NCBI RefSeq assembly: GCF_029407905.1
Contig: NC_073627.1
Span: forward strand, 161,701,697 to 161,765,696
Direction of reading: 5' to 3'
Length of the DNA: 64,000 nucleotides
DNA from: Bubalus kerabau
Taxonomy: Eukaryota > Chordata > Mammalia > Artiodactyla > Bovidae
The first letter of the stretch is position 1; every line of letters starts with the position of its first letter. The position numbers and the translations under genes were made by a program. Positions 1 through 11,114 of this stretch are shown here, piece after piece. Below the pieces are notes generated by a model. That model was not told the DNA's origin, made no database searches, and saw nothing but the letters and a program-made list of their open reading frames with translations.

Positions 1-84
1 ACAAATCACAAGCTCCCAGTGACCCCAAATGTCAGTGATGATTTGGTTCTGTAGCCTTAAAAGTTTTTCAGCGGTTGATTGGAC

Positions 85-220
85 CTTTTTTAAAAAAAAC
101 TTTGGGGCCACATCTCAAGGCATGCGGTGATCTTAGTTCCCCAACCAGGGATTGTACCCACACTCCCTGCATTGGAAGGCAGAGTGTTAACCGCTGGACC
201 ACCAGGGAAGTCCCTGATTG
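85..220 (-). repeat. CHR-type tRNA-Glu-derived SINE, antisense
   Basis: The stretch contains the reverse complement of a tRNA-like SINE head: a 'ttagttccccaaccagggat' block, then 'ccgctggaccaccagggaag' at the right end. This is the usual layout of CHR-class SINEs of whales, hippos and ruminants. Both the family and the orientation are read from these blocks. The exact subfamily is not resolved. Confidence 0.8.
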
Positions 221-704
221 GGCCCTTTTTAGGTGAAACTGTTATCGTGGCATAAACTAAATTGTTCAAGATTTTGAAAAGCTGGAGCTGAGCATGAGCC
301 ATCTTCTTGTGGTGTCTTCAGATCATTACCGATTTTTCCATGGCCCCTGCAACCCCAAGCTTTCCCCTGAGATGAGTCAGGCCCCAGGAAGCCTGTTGCC
401 TGCCCCTGCTCGAGACCAGAGTCTATTCAGGGGCCGCTGGGCACAGGCAGCGTGCGGGGTGTGTGCAGGTCCACACCAGCCCGATTAGCGGAGAGATGTC
501 CGGGATGACTCGTTCCCAGGTGTGCTCTGATTCCAAGAAGTGAGAGGGTTTGGGGAACAAGATAGCCTCGGAGAGAGCCCAGCCACACGACCTTGCCCAC
601 TGTGAAACAAACTTGGGGCTTATGCGTGCTTCCCCAGGGAGAAAGAAATCCATGGGCTCCATTGGATCCTCAAACAATGACCCCCAAAAGATGAAGAGTC
701 TTAA
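221..704. other. No gene recognised
   Basis: Unique-looking, moderately GC-rich sequence. Short open frames on both strands show no family motif, no splice-site pattern and no recognisable repeat. Confidence 0.5.
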
Positions 705-815
705 AGTGGGATTTCTCAGCCTTGGCGTTGTTGGCATTTAATATCTTGCAGCATTCATAAATGCAACTGAAAATGTCCCCAGATGTCACCAGTGTCCCCC
801 GGACCCAAACATGAG
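705..815 (+). repeat. MER5A-like DNA-transposon relic
   Basis: The order 'tctcagccttggcgttgttg', then 'gcagcattcataaatgc', then 'aatgtccccagatgtcacca' follows the MER5A (hAT-Charlie) non-autonomous element. It is heavily decayed. The assignment is from memory of the consensus. Confidence 0.55.
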
Positions 816-854
816 GACCGGCTCGACAGGCTGGACCAGGAGCAGGGATGAATG

Positions 855-1050
855 AAACGAAAGTTGCTCAGTCGTGTCTAACTCTTGGCGACCCAAAGGG
901 CTACACAGTCAATGAAATTCTCCAGGCCAGAATACTGGAGTAGGTAGCCTTTCACTTCACCAGGGGATCTTCGCAACGCAGGGATCGAACCCAGGTCTCC
1001 TGCATTGCAGGCAGATTCTTTACCCGCTGAGCCCCAAGGGAGGCCCAAGG
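855..1050 (-). repeat. Bov-tA SINE, antisense
   Basis: Shows 'gctcagtcgtgtctaactct', 'ccaggccagaatactggagt', 'gggatcgaacccaggtctcc' and 'ttctttacccgctgagcccc' in that order. This is the reverse complement of the ruminant tRNA-Glu plus Bov-A SINE. About 20 percent diverged by eye. Confidence 0.9.
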
Positions 1051-1444
1051 GAAGCCCAGGAGCAGGGGTAGGGGGATGCAAAAGGACAGTGAAGCAAGAG
1101 GAATGGGGGCAGATAAGCAAGTCTGCCCTCCTGAAATGTCTGCTGGCCCGGTCGTCTGCAGTTATGACTGGGCAGGGTGTGGAGGTCACAGGGGCTCAGA
1201 GGTGTGTGACCCCCTTTGCTCCCTCTGGGCCAGCAGGTGTGTGAGGCTGAGCTGCTCCGAGGCAACATGGGCTTCGAGCCCCACACAGATGGGGCCCCTG
1301 TGTGCAGCGTGAGCCTTTCTCCCGAGTCAGGAGATTTATTGTTGAGAAGACACCCCACGATGACCGGGGGAAGACTGGCCTGGATGAGGTAGCGGTCGAT
1401 TGGTGGATCTTAGGGACACAGAACATTGAGTGTCCCAGGTGGGG

Positions 1445-1870
1445 CTTCTGATACCAACGACCACAAACTGGGGTGGCGGGAAGGCTTAAAACAATACTAA
1501 TTGATTCTCTCCCAGTTCTGGGGGCCAGAAGTCTAAAGTCAAGGGTCAGCAGGACCGGGCCCCCGACCTGGGCTCTGGAGGAGCATCACTCCCAACTCTT
1601 CCAGTTTCTGGGGCTCCAGGTGTTCCTGGGTTTGTGGCCACATCCCCCAACCTCTGCTTCCTCCTCACACGGCCTCCTTGTCTCTGTGTGCCTCTCCTCT
1701 TCTTATAAAGACACCCATCATCCTGCATAAGGCCCACCTAATCCACTGTAACCTTATCTAACTTGATTTCATCTGCAAAGACCCCATTTCCAAAAAAAGG
1801 CCCCCTGGCAAATATGGGGAGTTGGGATGTGGGTGTCTCTTTTGGAGGGCACCATTCACCCTGCCACAAA
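1445..1870. repeat. Old mammalian interspersed repeat, family not named
   Basis: The blocks 'ctcccagttctgggggccag', 'cttcttataaagacacccat', 'ccacctaatccactgtaacc' and 'gcaaagaccccatttccaaa' match a very common decayed mammalian repeat type that also occurs at about 12,180-12,480. I recognise the pattern but not the family name with certainty. Confidence 0.5.
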
Positions 1871-2786
1871 GCTGAGCCCTTACACACGAGCGGTTATCCC
1901 AGGAGTAGGGGGAGCTCACACGGGACCCCTCGAGTACAGCCATGGGTGGGGGAGACATGGTGCGTGGTTGGAGGGCTGAGCAGGGTAGGTGGTCTGTCGG
2001 GGACCAAGCCTTGGCCTGGCTGCCTCAGTGCAGGGTCCCCGGCTGTGCATGGAAGCCCCTGAGGTCATCAAGATGCAGGTTCTGACTTTTAGCAGGTCTA
2101 GGAGTGCCCCACAGTGCGCTTCTCACCTGCTCCCAGGGTGTATAAACTGATGACCCTGGTCCATGCTTAGAGGTGCAAGGAGCGTGCAGGCCTGTTTCCC
2201 AGGAGCTGTCGGAAACTTCCCCAAGGAAGCCCCCCCCACACTGTCCACGCAAGTCCCCAATCCCCTGTCCAGTGCCCCAGAGGTACCCCAGACAGAGACC
2301 TGTACACAACACTGGGTGCCCGGGCCAGGAACCCAGTGGAGGGGGAAGTGGTGGGTCTGGAAGAAATGTGCTCATAACTTTGCGTATAGGACAGATGGAG
2401 GCTGAGCCTGGCTGACTGGCTGTGACCACAGGTGATCCACTTGCCCCCCCCCCCCCCGCCCTCTGCCAGGCACTGTGGGCCCAGAGGAACTCAGCTTAAA
2501 AATTGCTTCCCCACCCACCCACAAGAGGGGCCCTCATTGTCAAATTAGGATCTGACACCTTGATCCAGAAGATGGCCCCGAAGTCAGTTTCATGCATGAA
2601 GGTCCAGGAGGGGTGTCATACCAGAGACCCCTGGGGGGCAGACAGGATGGAAATGGTGGGGAAAGGTCCTGGAGGCAGGCGGCCCAGGCCTGTGTTCTGC
2701 AGAAGCGCCTCTTCCGCCCATCCCCCACTGCTCTGTCCCTCCGATGGCGGTGGGGTTAGTGGCCAGGGTTCCCAGGAAACGGACAA
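1871..2786. other. No gene recognised; poly(C) tract inside
   Basis: GC-rich sequence with a run of about 14 C near 2,443-2,458. No exon structure, RNA gene or named repeat can be supported. Confidence 0.5.
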
Positions 2787-2800
2787 GAGCAGCTTGTGGG
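2787..2800 (+). repeat. Left target-site duplication of the ILVBL retrocopy
   Basis: GAGCAGCTTGTGGG occurs here and again at 5,530-5,543, directly after the poly(A) run. Two 14-base copies flanking a processed gene copy and its tail are the expected signature of LINE-mediated insertion. Confidence 0.75.
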
Positions 2801-3086
2801 GAATTCCTCTGGAGCCAGCGCCATTTCCTATGGATGAAGGGTAAAGTGCCACGGGGGTAGGAGGAGCATCCTGAAACGATCTGACCTTGACTCAGGGCCT
2901 GGGGTCCGGAGTCAGATTGAAGTCCAGGCACTCGCTGCAGCGGAGGGTTTGGCTTCAGGAGAAGGGGCACGCTGACTTGGGGGTGTAGTCGTGGGGTGGT
3001 CTCACCACTAGGACGAAGATTCGGGTCCTTGATATCAAAGAGAGGCGGGGCTTCCCGCCGACCCATTGAGAAGCAGGTGTCAGCTC

Positions 3087-4974
3087 ATGGAGACCGCGGC
3101 AGCTGCCGCCCCAACTTGGGGCTGCTTCTCCTCTTTCCTGCTCCTGGCCTTTGGGACGCTAGTGGCCGCCTTGCTGGGCGCCGCTCACCGCCTGGGGCTC
3201 TTCTATCAGTTGATGCACAAGGTGGACACGGCAAGCATCCGGCATGGTGGGGAGAATGTGGCAGCCGTGCTGAAGGCCCACGGTGTGTGCTTCCTTTTCA
3301 CGCTGGTCAGCGGGCACATTTCGCCACTGCTGGTGGCCTGTGAGAAGTTGGGCATCCGCGTGGCGGACACCCGCCACGAAGTCACAGCTGTCTTTGCCGC
3401 TGATGCTGTAGCCCACCTGACCGGGACGGTGGGCGTGGCAGCAGTGACGGCCGGCCCCGGCCTCACCAACGCAGTGACTGCGGTGAAGAATGCTCGGTAG
3501 CCCAGTCCCCAGTCCTGCTCCTGGGTGGTGGGGCCAGCACCCTGCTGCCGAATCAGGGTGCACTCCAGGCAGTTGATCAGATAGCCCTGTTCAGGCCGCT
3601 CTGCAAGTTTTGTGCTTCTGTGTGGAGAGTGTGGGATATCATCCCCACCCTGAGCACCGCGATGGCCGCTGCACAGTCGGGCACCGCCGACCCGGTGTTT
3701 GTGGAACTGTCTCTGGATGTGCTGTACCCCTACTTCCTCGTTCAGAAGGAGATGGTGCCAGGTAAGCCGCCCAAGGGCCTCATGAGTCGAGTGGTCCACT
3801 GGTACTTAGCGAATTCCCTGGCCAACCTCTTTGCAGGAGCTTGGGAGCCTCAGCCTGAGGGGCCTCTGCCCCTGGACATTCCCCAGGCCTCCCCCCAGCA
3901 GGTTCAGCAATATGTGGAGATCTTGAGTCGGGCCAAAAGGCCCCTCATGCTAATTGGGAGCCAGGCCCTGCTGTCTTCGACATCCTCAGACAAACTTCGG
4001 GTTGCCGTGGAGACCCTGGGCATCCCTTGCTTCCTGGCGGGGATGGCACAGGGACTGCTGGGCCGCAGCCACCCCCTCCACTTCCGGCAGAACCACAGGG
4101 CCGCCCTGAAGGCAGACGTGGTTGTCCTGGCAGGAGCAGTGTGTGACTTCCGCCTGTTGTGGGCGTGTCCTCAGCTGCAGCAGCAAACTCATTGTTGTCA
4201 ACCGTGACCGGAAGGAGATGCTGATCAACTCAGACATTTTCTGGAAGCCCCAAGAGGCTGTGCAGGGAGATGTGGGCTCCTCGTGGTGAAGCTGGTGGAG
4301 GGCCTCCAGGGTCGGATGTGGGCCTCAGACTGGGGAGAGGAGCTTCGGCAAACTGACCAACAGAAGGAGCAGAACTTTCGGGAGAAGGCAGTGATGCCCG
4401 TAGCCCAGCATCTTAACCCAGTGCGGGTCCTGCAGCTGGTGGAGGACACTCCGCCTGACAACTCCATCCTGGTGGTCGATGGCGGGGACTTTGTGGGCAC
4501 AGCTGCCTACCTGGTGCAGCCCCGTGGGCCCTTGTGTTGGCTTGATCCTGGGGCCTTCGGGACTCTGGGGGTTGGTGCCGGATTTGCACTTGGGGCCAAA
4601 CTGTGTCGGCCGGATGCTGAGGTCTGGTGCCTGTTTGGGGATGGAGCGTTTGGCTATAGCCTAATCAAATTTGACACCTTCGTTGGACACAAGATCCCAG
4701 TGATGGCCTTAATAGGAAATGATGCTGGCTGGACCCAGATTTCCAGGGAGCAGGTGCCCTCTCTGGGCAGCAATGTGGCCTGTAGCCTGGCTTACACTGA
4801 TTATCACAAGGCAGCCCAGGGACTGGGGGCCCAGAGCTTGCTGCTCTCACGCAAGAGTGAGGATCAGGTGGTCAGGGTGCGTGACGCCCAGCAGCGGTGC
4901 CAAGAGAGCCCCCCGGCTGTGGTCAGCATCCTCGTCGGGAGCACGGACTCCGGGATGGCTCCATTGCCATGTAG
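3087..4974 (+). pseudogene. ILVBL: ILVBL (acetolactate synthase-like / 2-hydroxyacyl-CoA lyase 2) processed pseudogene
   Basis: The parent is a thiamine-diphosphate enzyme of the endoplasmic reticulum membrane that cleaves 2-hydroxyacyl-CoA. The copy starts at ATG 3,087 and keeps a hydrophobic N-terminal segment (about residues 12-34), the RHE motif with the likely catalytic Glu at residue 98, and the ThDP-binding GDG...ND motif (GDGAFG at about 4,639, IGNDAGW at about 4,717). All exon junctions of the multi-exon parent are fused. Damage: a one-base loss at about 3,497 gives TAG where the parent reads Q-M; further frameshifts lie at about 4,155, about 4,279 (TTC GTG reads as TCG TGG TGA) and about 4,950, before the original stop at 4,972-4,974. 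Two single-codon in-frame losses are also likely. The four breaks rule out a full-length enzyme. The first open piece would encode only about 138 residues. Identity of the parent is from memory of the family and is strong. Confidence 0.93.
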
Positions 4975-5205
4975 GGCCTCGTGGGTCAGTGCTCTTGGCT
5001 CTCTTCCCACCCCTGGACTGTGCCTAGCTGGCTTGGAGTTTCATCCTTGCCTGCCCTGGGCCTAAGCCATGGGGCCCAGTGACCCTGCAGTCTTCCCTGA
5101 GGACAGGGAGGGGCTGGAAGGAGTCAGAGCTAAGAGAGGCTCTGACAGCCCTGGGGAGTCCTTGGGCCTATTTGTGAGCTCACCTGTGTCCTTTCTGCCC
5201 TCCTC

Positions 5206-5455
5206 ACTTGTTCAGTCGCTACGTCGTGTCCATCTCTTCGTGACTTCATGGACTGCAGCACGCCAGGCTCCTCCATCCCTCCACTAACTCCCATAGTTTG
5301 CTCAAATTCATGTCCATTAAGTCGGTGATGCTATCTAACCACCTCATCCTCTGCTGCCTTCTTCTCCTTTTGCCTTCCGTCTTTCCCAGCAACAGGGTCT
5401 TTTCCAATGAATTGGCTCTTTTGCATCAGGTGGCCAAAGTATTGCAGCTTCCTTT
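5206..5455 (-). repeat. BovB LINE 3'-end fragment, antisense
   Basis: Reads as the reverse complement of the BovB C-terminal coding end: 'cattaagtcggtgatgctat', 'aacagggtcttttccaatga' and 'caggtggccaaagtattgca'. It lies between the ILVBL coding copy and the poly(A) run. Confidence 0.85.
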
Positions 5456-5503
5456 CTCACACACTGAATCAACCACGTCTGGTCCATGGGGGCCCAAGTA
5501 CTC

Positions 5504-5528
5504 AAAAAAAAAAAAAAAAAAAAAAAAA
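5504..5528 (+). other. Poly(A) tail of the retrocopy
   Basis: Twenty-five uninterrupted A residues immediately before the right-hand direct repeat, consistent with a retrotransposed mRNA tail. Confidence 0.75.
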
Positions 5529-5529
5529 G

Positions 5530-5543
5530 GAGCAGCTTGTGGG
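5530..5543 (+). repeat. Right target-site duplication of the ILVBL retrocopy
   Basis: Second copy of GAGCAGCTTGTGGG, abutting the A run. The first copy is at 2,787-2,800. Confidence 0.75.
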
Positions 5544-6617
5544 CCAACATGTTTCCTTGTAACTGAAACCCATCAGCATTTTTCAAGTGCAAACTCAAAG
5601 CCAGGGCATTTTTATGTCCACTGGTAATTGCCGAAAAGGCCACACAGGAAACTCCCAGCTGTGTACTGGGGCTGTGTACTGGGGGTGACCGAGGTCCACA
5701 CCTCCCTGATGTTGAACTTGACTCCAGATTTGGCAGAATTGTTAAGGCCGCAGACACGTGAACCCTACACGGTCAGTTTACTTTCAAGCTGCAGTTCAGG
5801 GCTCGCCACGGCGCCCCAGGGCTGGCACGCTGTAGTTTCTCCTCATTCCTCCCCGGAGCTGGTGTGGGCCGTGGCGGTATCTGTTTCCCGTCTTCGTGGA
5901 TCTTGTTTTTTGAAAAGCAAGCGAGCAACTACCTGCTGGAGGATGGGAGCCACCTCCACACCAGACTCCAGGATGGCTGGTCAGGCGGTGAGGGTACCTG
6001 AGCTCCCAGGGAGGCTCAGACCGCGCACAGCCCCTCTGAGGCCACGTGTGTGGGTCCAGACCCAGCCTGGCCACTTCCTGGGGGCTGAGCAGCCTCAGGC
6101 AAGTGGCTTCCCCACTTGGGACCTTGGTTTTTCCATCTTACAATGGAGGGGCTTTCATCTGCTGGGGGTGGGAAGGGTTGCCATGGACATGGAACAAGGT
6201 AGAGGGGGATGTTTCTTGCAGTTTCCAGCTGAGGCCTAGTGGGCATGAGCTGGTGTCCGAGACAGTTCCCAGACTTGGCTAAGTGTGGTGATAAGCATGG
6301 AGTTGGGGGGCAGGGGTCCCTCCTCATAGCCTGGACATTGGGGTGGGGGTTCTCGACTTGGAGGCACCTCAAGTCTAATTTCAACAACTCCGTATGTAAG
6401 GATAATGCAGCAACAGATGTTCTCAGGGACTTGTCAGCCTGGATGCAAAGCCGCATCCCCACCCCACCTTCTGTGGGCATCCTGACCTGGCCTGTGGTAC
6501 AGGGGTCAGATCCCTTTACCGAGGGAAGGCACTGAGGCTCTGAGAGGTGGGGCAAGGAGATCAAGGCCACTGGGCCCGACAGGGGCAGAGCCAGCACTTG
6601 AACCTGGGTGCTGGGTC
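5544..6617. other. No gene; MIR-like fragments
   Basis: At about 6,060-6,150 the sequence 'agcctcaggcaagtggcttc' followed by 'ttggtttttccatcttacaa' and at about 6,500-6,620 'gaggctctgagaggtggggc' followed by 'cagccagcacttgaacctgg' are typical of sense MIR SINEs. The rest shows nothing I can name. Confidence 0.55.
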
Positions 6618-7065
6618 CTCGTGTCAAGACTCTTTTCCCTGAACCGTGAGAACTGGACTACAGAGAGGGCTGAGCACCAAATAATTGATGCTTTTGAGCT
6701 CTGTTGTTGGAGAAGACTCTTGAGAGTCCCTTGGACTGCAAGGACATCAAACCAGTCAATCCTAAAGGAAATCAACCCTGAATATTCATTGGAAGGACTG
6801 ATGCTGAACCTGAAGCTCCAATACTTTGGCCCACTGGTGTGAAGAGCTGACTCATTGGAAGACCTTGATGCTGGGAAAGATCGAGGGCAGGAGGAAAAGG
6901 GGGTTTCAGAGGATGAGATGGTTGGATGGCATCACTGAGTCCATGGACATGAGTTTGAGTGAGCTCTGGGAGGTGGTGAAGGACAGGGAAGCCTGGTGTG
7001 TTGCAGTCCATGGGGTCTCAAAAGTTGGATGTGACTTAGTGACTGAAAAACAACAAAATGTGGTC
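6618..7065 (+). repeat. BovB LINE 3'-end fragment, sense
   Basis: Encodes decayed BovB C-terminal sequence: 'ttgttggagaagactcttga', 'ctgaatattcattggaagga', 'aggatgagatggttggatgg' and 'tgagtccatggacatgagtt', ending in the 'gtgacttagtgactgaaaaa' tail. 5'-truncated. Confidence 0.9.
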
Positions 7066-8149
7066 TTCAGCCCGCATCTCACTCCTACCCCCAGGCTTAG
7101 TGCCTATGCCATGAGCCTCTCCTACACTGAGGTTTCAGGGGCCATTGTCTAGTCCCGAAGCTATTCATATCTCTATTCATAATTCCACCATTACACATTC
7201 ATTTCTTTGGCCATAACGTTTTTATGTCTCTTGAGTCTTAAGTGCTGAGGCTTTTATACACCCCACCTGGCTTCCTTTGGGCCTCTCTTGGTTTTGTGGA
7301 AGCGTACTTGTTATAAACTGGAGAAGGAAATGGCAAAGTTATAAAGTGAATTCTGGACATGTTTTAAGAGTCTTGTCTTTAAAGTTCCTAAGGACGGCTC
7401 TTCCCGGTCCCAGGTAGTCGGGCTGAAATCTGTGCCCCTCTGGTTGCGGTTCTGACGTCCTCCCATGTCTCTAGGTCGTTGTGTGCCAGAGTCAGCTCTT
7501 TCTGGCTCATGGGGAATTCTGCCAGCTGGGTGTTAACCCTTTGGTACATGAAACAGGCCACGGCAGGAGTATTTACACCACGGAAATTGGCAAATGATGT
7601 AGCTACAGATCAGAGTTGGTTTTTCTTCCTGGAGAGCAAGGGGTTGGGCAGGGAGCTGCATACGTTATCAGCATGCCCCTGCTGTGTGGCCACGTGTCTC
7701 CTTTTCCTGAAGAGGTCAAGTGTCTTCAAAGGTGTCTGTTGTATTTTCGCTTCTCGTTGTGACACTTCTTTATTTCTGCGCGTTCTGTTTGGTTCTCTTC
7801 CAAGTTGGCTGTGTGATTTTCTTTAATGGTTTCCTGTCCTGTGCAGGACCTTTCTATCTTGAGGTTAATTTCTCTAAATGAGGTGAGCTTAGCTGATTGG
7901 TTAGATTTATTATCCATCAAATCCTCTCAGAATCCCAAAGCTGAGGGGTCACTTCTGCTGGTTCTCCTGCAGCTGTCTTTCATCCTGGTGTGCCTGATGC
8001 TCTTCCACAATGGCCACCACCCTTCCATAACCCGTGGGGCAGTTCCCAAGCCTGGGAAGAAGGTGTCTTTATCCAGAAAGACTTGGCACTTGCATTCTCC
8101 ACTCATCTGAGGGTGTTATGAATAGGATCACCTTGAACCAAGGTGACAT
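7066..8149. other. No gene recognised
   Basis: Mixed-composition sequence with a small Bov-A-like scrap ('gagaaggaaatggcaaagtt', about 7,322). No exon, RNA or clear repeat is visible. Confidence 0.5.
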
Positions 8150-8265
8150 GCCTGGACCCCCTGGGGTCCTCACCCGCTCCTTCTCCTGCTCAGCACCGGA
8201 ACCACCTTCCTTGTAATTCCCGTGGCTGGAGGAGGGAGGTGGTTTCTGGGTCACCTGAAAGTGTC
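8150..8265 (-). repeat. Left arm of a decayed inverted repeat
   Basis: Read on the - strand it gives 'gtgacccagaaa', then a gap, then 'gagcaggagaaggagcgggt'. The + strand at about 8,985-9,110 gives 'gtgacccagaaagggcccct', then 'gatcaggagaaggagggggt'. By eye about 75 percent identical over 90 bases. It may be two copies of one unknown repeat in opposite orientation. Confidence 0.55.
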
Positions 8266-8984
8266 GTCTCCTGGGAGTCCAGCTCCATGGGGAGGGAGGG
8301 GTCTTCTGTTAGACTCTTCCTCTTGGCAGTTGCCCCTCTGGGTCTTCTCAGGTCTTCAGCAACTTAAAGGCGTGACACTTTTTGTTGTTGTTGTTTTCCA
8401 TGAGAGGGTGGATCTGAGTAACCTACCCACCAATCATCAAAGCAGAACTGTGAATGAATACATGTCTTTTATTCCTTCAACAAGCCAGGCCTTGAGAGCC
8501 AGACCCTATGCCGAAGCTGAGGGGTAAGTCCGCCCTAGCCGGTCCTGCAGCCCCAGCTCCCTCAGAGACCGCGTTCTGGGTCCTGGCTTACTGGAGACAG
8601 TCGAGGGTACCATGTCCAGGATGTGTAGAAGGCATGCTTATGCCAGCACCCCATGTGACCGCTCCTCCCGGGGGGTGCAGACATGGTTAGCAGGAACCAC
8701 GGTGCAGAAATGCCTCCCTGCAGACCCTTGCCCAGGGACTGAGCACTTTGCTGTCGCCTTCGGGAGCTGTCCAGGTGGAGGGCAGGCGTGAGCAAGTCAG
8801 GGTCAGCCACCAGTGGCAGTCCCAGCCTGCCCCCTCGTCCATGAGTATTAAAATGATCTCGAGGATGCTGCCAGAGGTTGGGGAAGGACCGCAGGAACAT
8901 CCTTGGCCAGCACACAGTAGGAGCTCAGCAGGACTGTCCCCCCGGCCCCCTGGATCACTCAGCAAATATCATCAATCAAGGCTC
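8266..8984. other. No gene recognised
   Basis: Spacer between the two inverted arms. GC-rich, without splice-bounded exons or a named repeat. Confidence 0.5.
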
Positions 8985-9110
8985 CCATGAGATGACACGT
9001 TCAGTGACCCAGAAAGGGCCCCTGTCTTCCAACTCCGGGAACTGGAAGGAGGGTGGTCCTGGCGCCGATCAGGAGAAGGAGGGGGTGAGGCCCACCCCAT
9101 GCCAGACACT
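8985..9110 (+). repeat. Right arm of a decayed inverted repeat
   Basis: Partner of the arm at 8,150-8,265. Conceptual translation of both arms gives closely similar peptides (VTQK followed by a GN-KEGG-GA-QEKE pattern), on the - strand at the left arm and the + strand at the right, confirming the inverted relation. Confidence 0.55.
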
Positions 9111-10955
9111 CTCCCTCTTGGGGGGCCCGTCGGTCACCTAAGCAGACAGACCCAGCCTGGAACCAGCATTCCAGCTCACACCCATGTGGGACCCCAGTGC
9201 CAACAGGAAGAGCAGGCAGGACCCAGGGCTACCAAGAATGCACCCGGTCATTAGGGACTGACCAGGCATCACGTGCCTTGAACACGTCTGGGGAGAACGG
9301 AGGAGCCCTGGCATCAGAGGCCCTCCGAGTGGTGGTATTATCATTGGAGCTGAGGAAGCCGAGGGCACAGGGGGGAAGTTGACCAGGCCCCTGTGGTGGT
9401 CAGAAGTCCGACCCAGGCCTCCCACTGGGGCTCTGTGGCTTCCTGGCCCGGCGGTGCTCGGGAGCCGTCCTGTGTGTACCTGCCGTGCACACACGCTCCC
9501 CGCAGCTCCTGCTGGACCATGAGCCGGGGACGGGTGTACACACAGGATGCCATGGAGGCTCCCACACCACCCTCGGGCCTGAGACTTGGCACCCATAGTT
9601 CCCTGATGGCAGTGACAGGGCCCTCTGTGGTGGGCGGCAGCTGTGGGGTCAGGCTGGGCTGGAGAGGTGTGCTGCCCAGGAGCCCTCTGGGGGCAGCTAG
9701 GGACCCCAGGCTCGGCCTCACTGAGGCCAACCTTCCAACAACCTAGGTGGCTGCCCTTCAGCAGAAACGGGTGACCGTGACACACAACACGCCGGCTCAG
9801 GCAGCCGTGGGGACGAAGAGGGAGCCTTGGCATCCTCGGCCACCAGGAATCCCCCTCGGGCAAGTTTTTGCTTGTCCTGTGATTCCCTTCTTCCTTCTAA
9901 AAGGAAAGTGCTGGGAATGACTGTGGTGAGGTCGCTGTTCCGGTGAGTTGAGCTGGGAGCAGAGGTTGAACCCCATCCAGTCTGCCATGGGCAAGCCTTC
10001 CCCCTCCCTTCCCCCACCTCGGACGGCACAGTCCTGGTCACTCTTCTGGGCCTTCTTGGCTCTTTAGGAACTTTAAGGTGTGGGGTTTGTTATTTCTTGT
10101 CTTTGTCCAGCATTTGGTGGCGGTCCATTGCAAGGGCCCTGACCCTGTCCCCTCCCCGAGCCTCTTGGCCCTCCCCATGCCCACGCCAAGGCTCGAGGCC
10201 CCTGCGGTTCTGTGGCCTCCAGACTCCCCACCCAGACTCCCCACCAGGAGTGTGCATCTCAGTAGGGGCGAGGCTGGCACTGAGTGAATCTTCAGTGAGG
10301 TTTTTTCCTTAAAAACCATCCTAAGTGACTTTGGCTCCATTGCTTTTTGCCAGAAACCTACAATGATCCCAAGAACTTTGTACACTCCAAGGGTGGTGGT
10401 GACTGGATGTGGAGCCCAGCACAGACCCAAGTCAGTCCTGCCCTGAGTCCCACGGCCCGGCCACACCATCCCCCTTCCATGGCCTGGCTTTCTTCTGCCA
10501 GGACCTTCAGAATGGTGGAAAGGCAAGTGTGGCCTCAAGCTGGGGAGCCCAGCATGGGCTCCTAGCCCCTGGGGGTCCCCTTGGGACATCTGGTGGACCA
10601 TAGTCCCCACTGCCATTGGGCAGCTCTGTCTCGGGAAATGTTGTGTTTCTTTGCTTTTTTGTGTGATGCAGCACCCCAGTTACTCTCAGGGCGATTGGGA
10701 AGTCTGCTGGTGTTACAGGCTCCTGCCTTAGATGGGGAACATTATTGCTGCATTGACGCTGCTCACTCCATACTGGGAATCTGTTAAATACAAATGGCAA
10801 GGGGAACAAAGAAAAACAGAAAAAGAAAAATGGAGAGTAGCTTGGTTGCTTCAGGTCTCACCTGTGATTAAGAGTGTGTACAGCCTGCACAGGAACCCGA
10901 GTTCCCACACCTGCCAGCTATAAGGTGCCAGGCCCTGATTTTAGAACCCTAGCTT
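9111..10955. other. No gene recognised
   Basis: GC-rich sequence with long but featureless open frames on both strands. I see no family motif, no acceptor/donor pair in a sensible phase and no named repeat. Confidence 0.5.
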
Positions 10956-10959
10956 CACT

Positions 10960-11108
10960 AAGGAGTCACTGACAGATACAGTTTTTGTGTATTTCAGGTC
11001 TACATTGTGATGACTTGATGCCCATAGACATCATGGAATGATTGCCCAACATATGCATCGCCTCACACAGTTAACTCTGTGTGTTTATGTATGTTTAAAG
11101 TTCTTATA
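10960..11108 (+). repeat. L1 3'-region fragment, sense
   Basis: The 'ctacattgtgatgacttgat' and 'gcatcgcctcacacagttaa' blocks resemble the 3' untranslated part of mammalian L1 elements. Family placement is approximate. Confidence 0.45.
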
Positions 11109-11114
11109 ATCCAT

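Larger units (their letters stand above)
2801..5529 (+). mobile_element. Processed retrocopy of ILVBL mRNA (whole insert)
   Basis: The unit runs from the left 14-base direct repeat, through about 286 bases that would be 5' untranslated sequence, the intronless ILVBL coding copy (3,087-4,974) and a 3' untranslated part, to 25 consecutive A residues at 5,504-5,528 and the right direct repeat. An antisense BovB fragment lies in the 3' part at about 5,206-5,455. Either the source transcript already carried it or it inserted later. I see no AATAAA just before the A run. The boundaries are inferred from the direct repeats. Confidence 0.7.

Noticed and set aside
4283..5065. A 260-codon open frame with clear enzyme motifs
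   Set aside because: It is the last in-register piece of the ILVBL retrocopy. Frameshifts at about 3,497, 4,155, 4,279 and 4,950 show it is not a separate gene.
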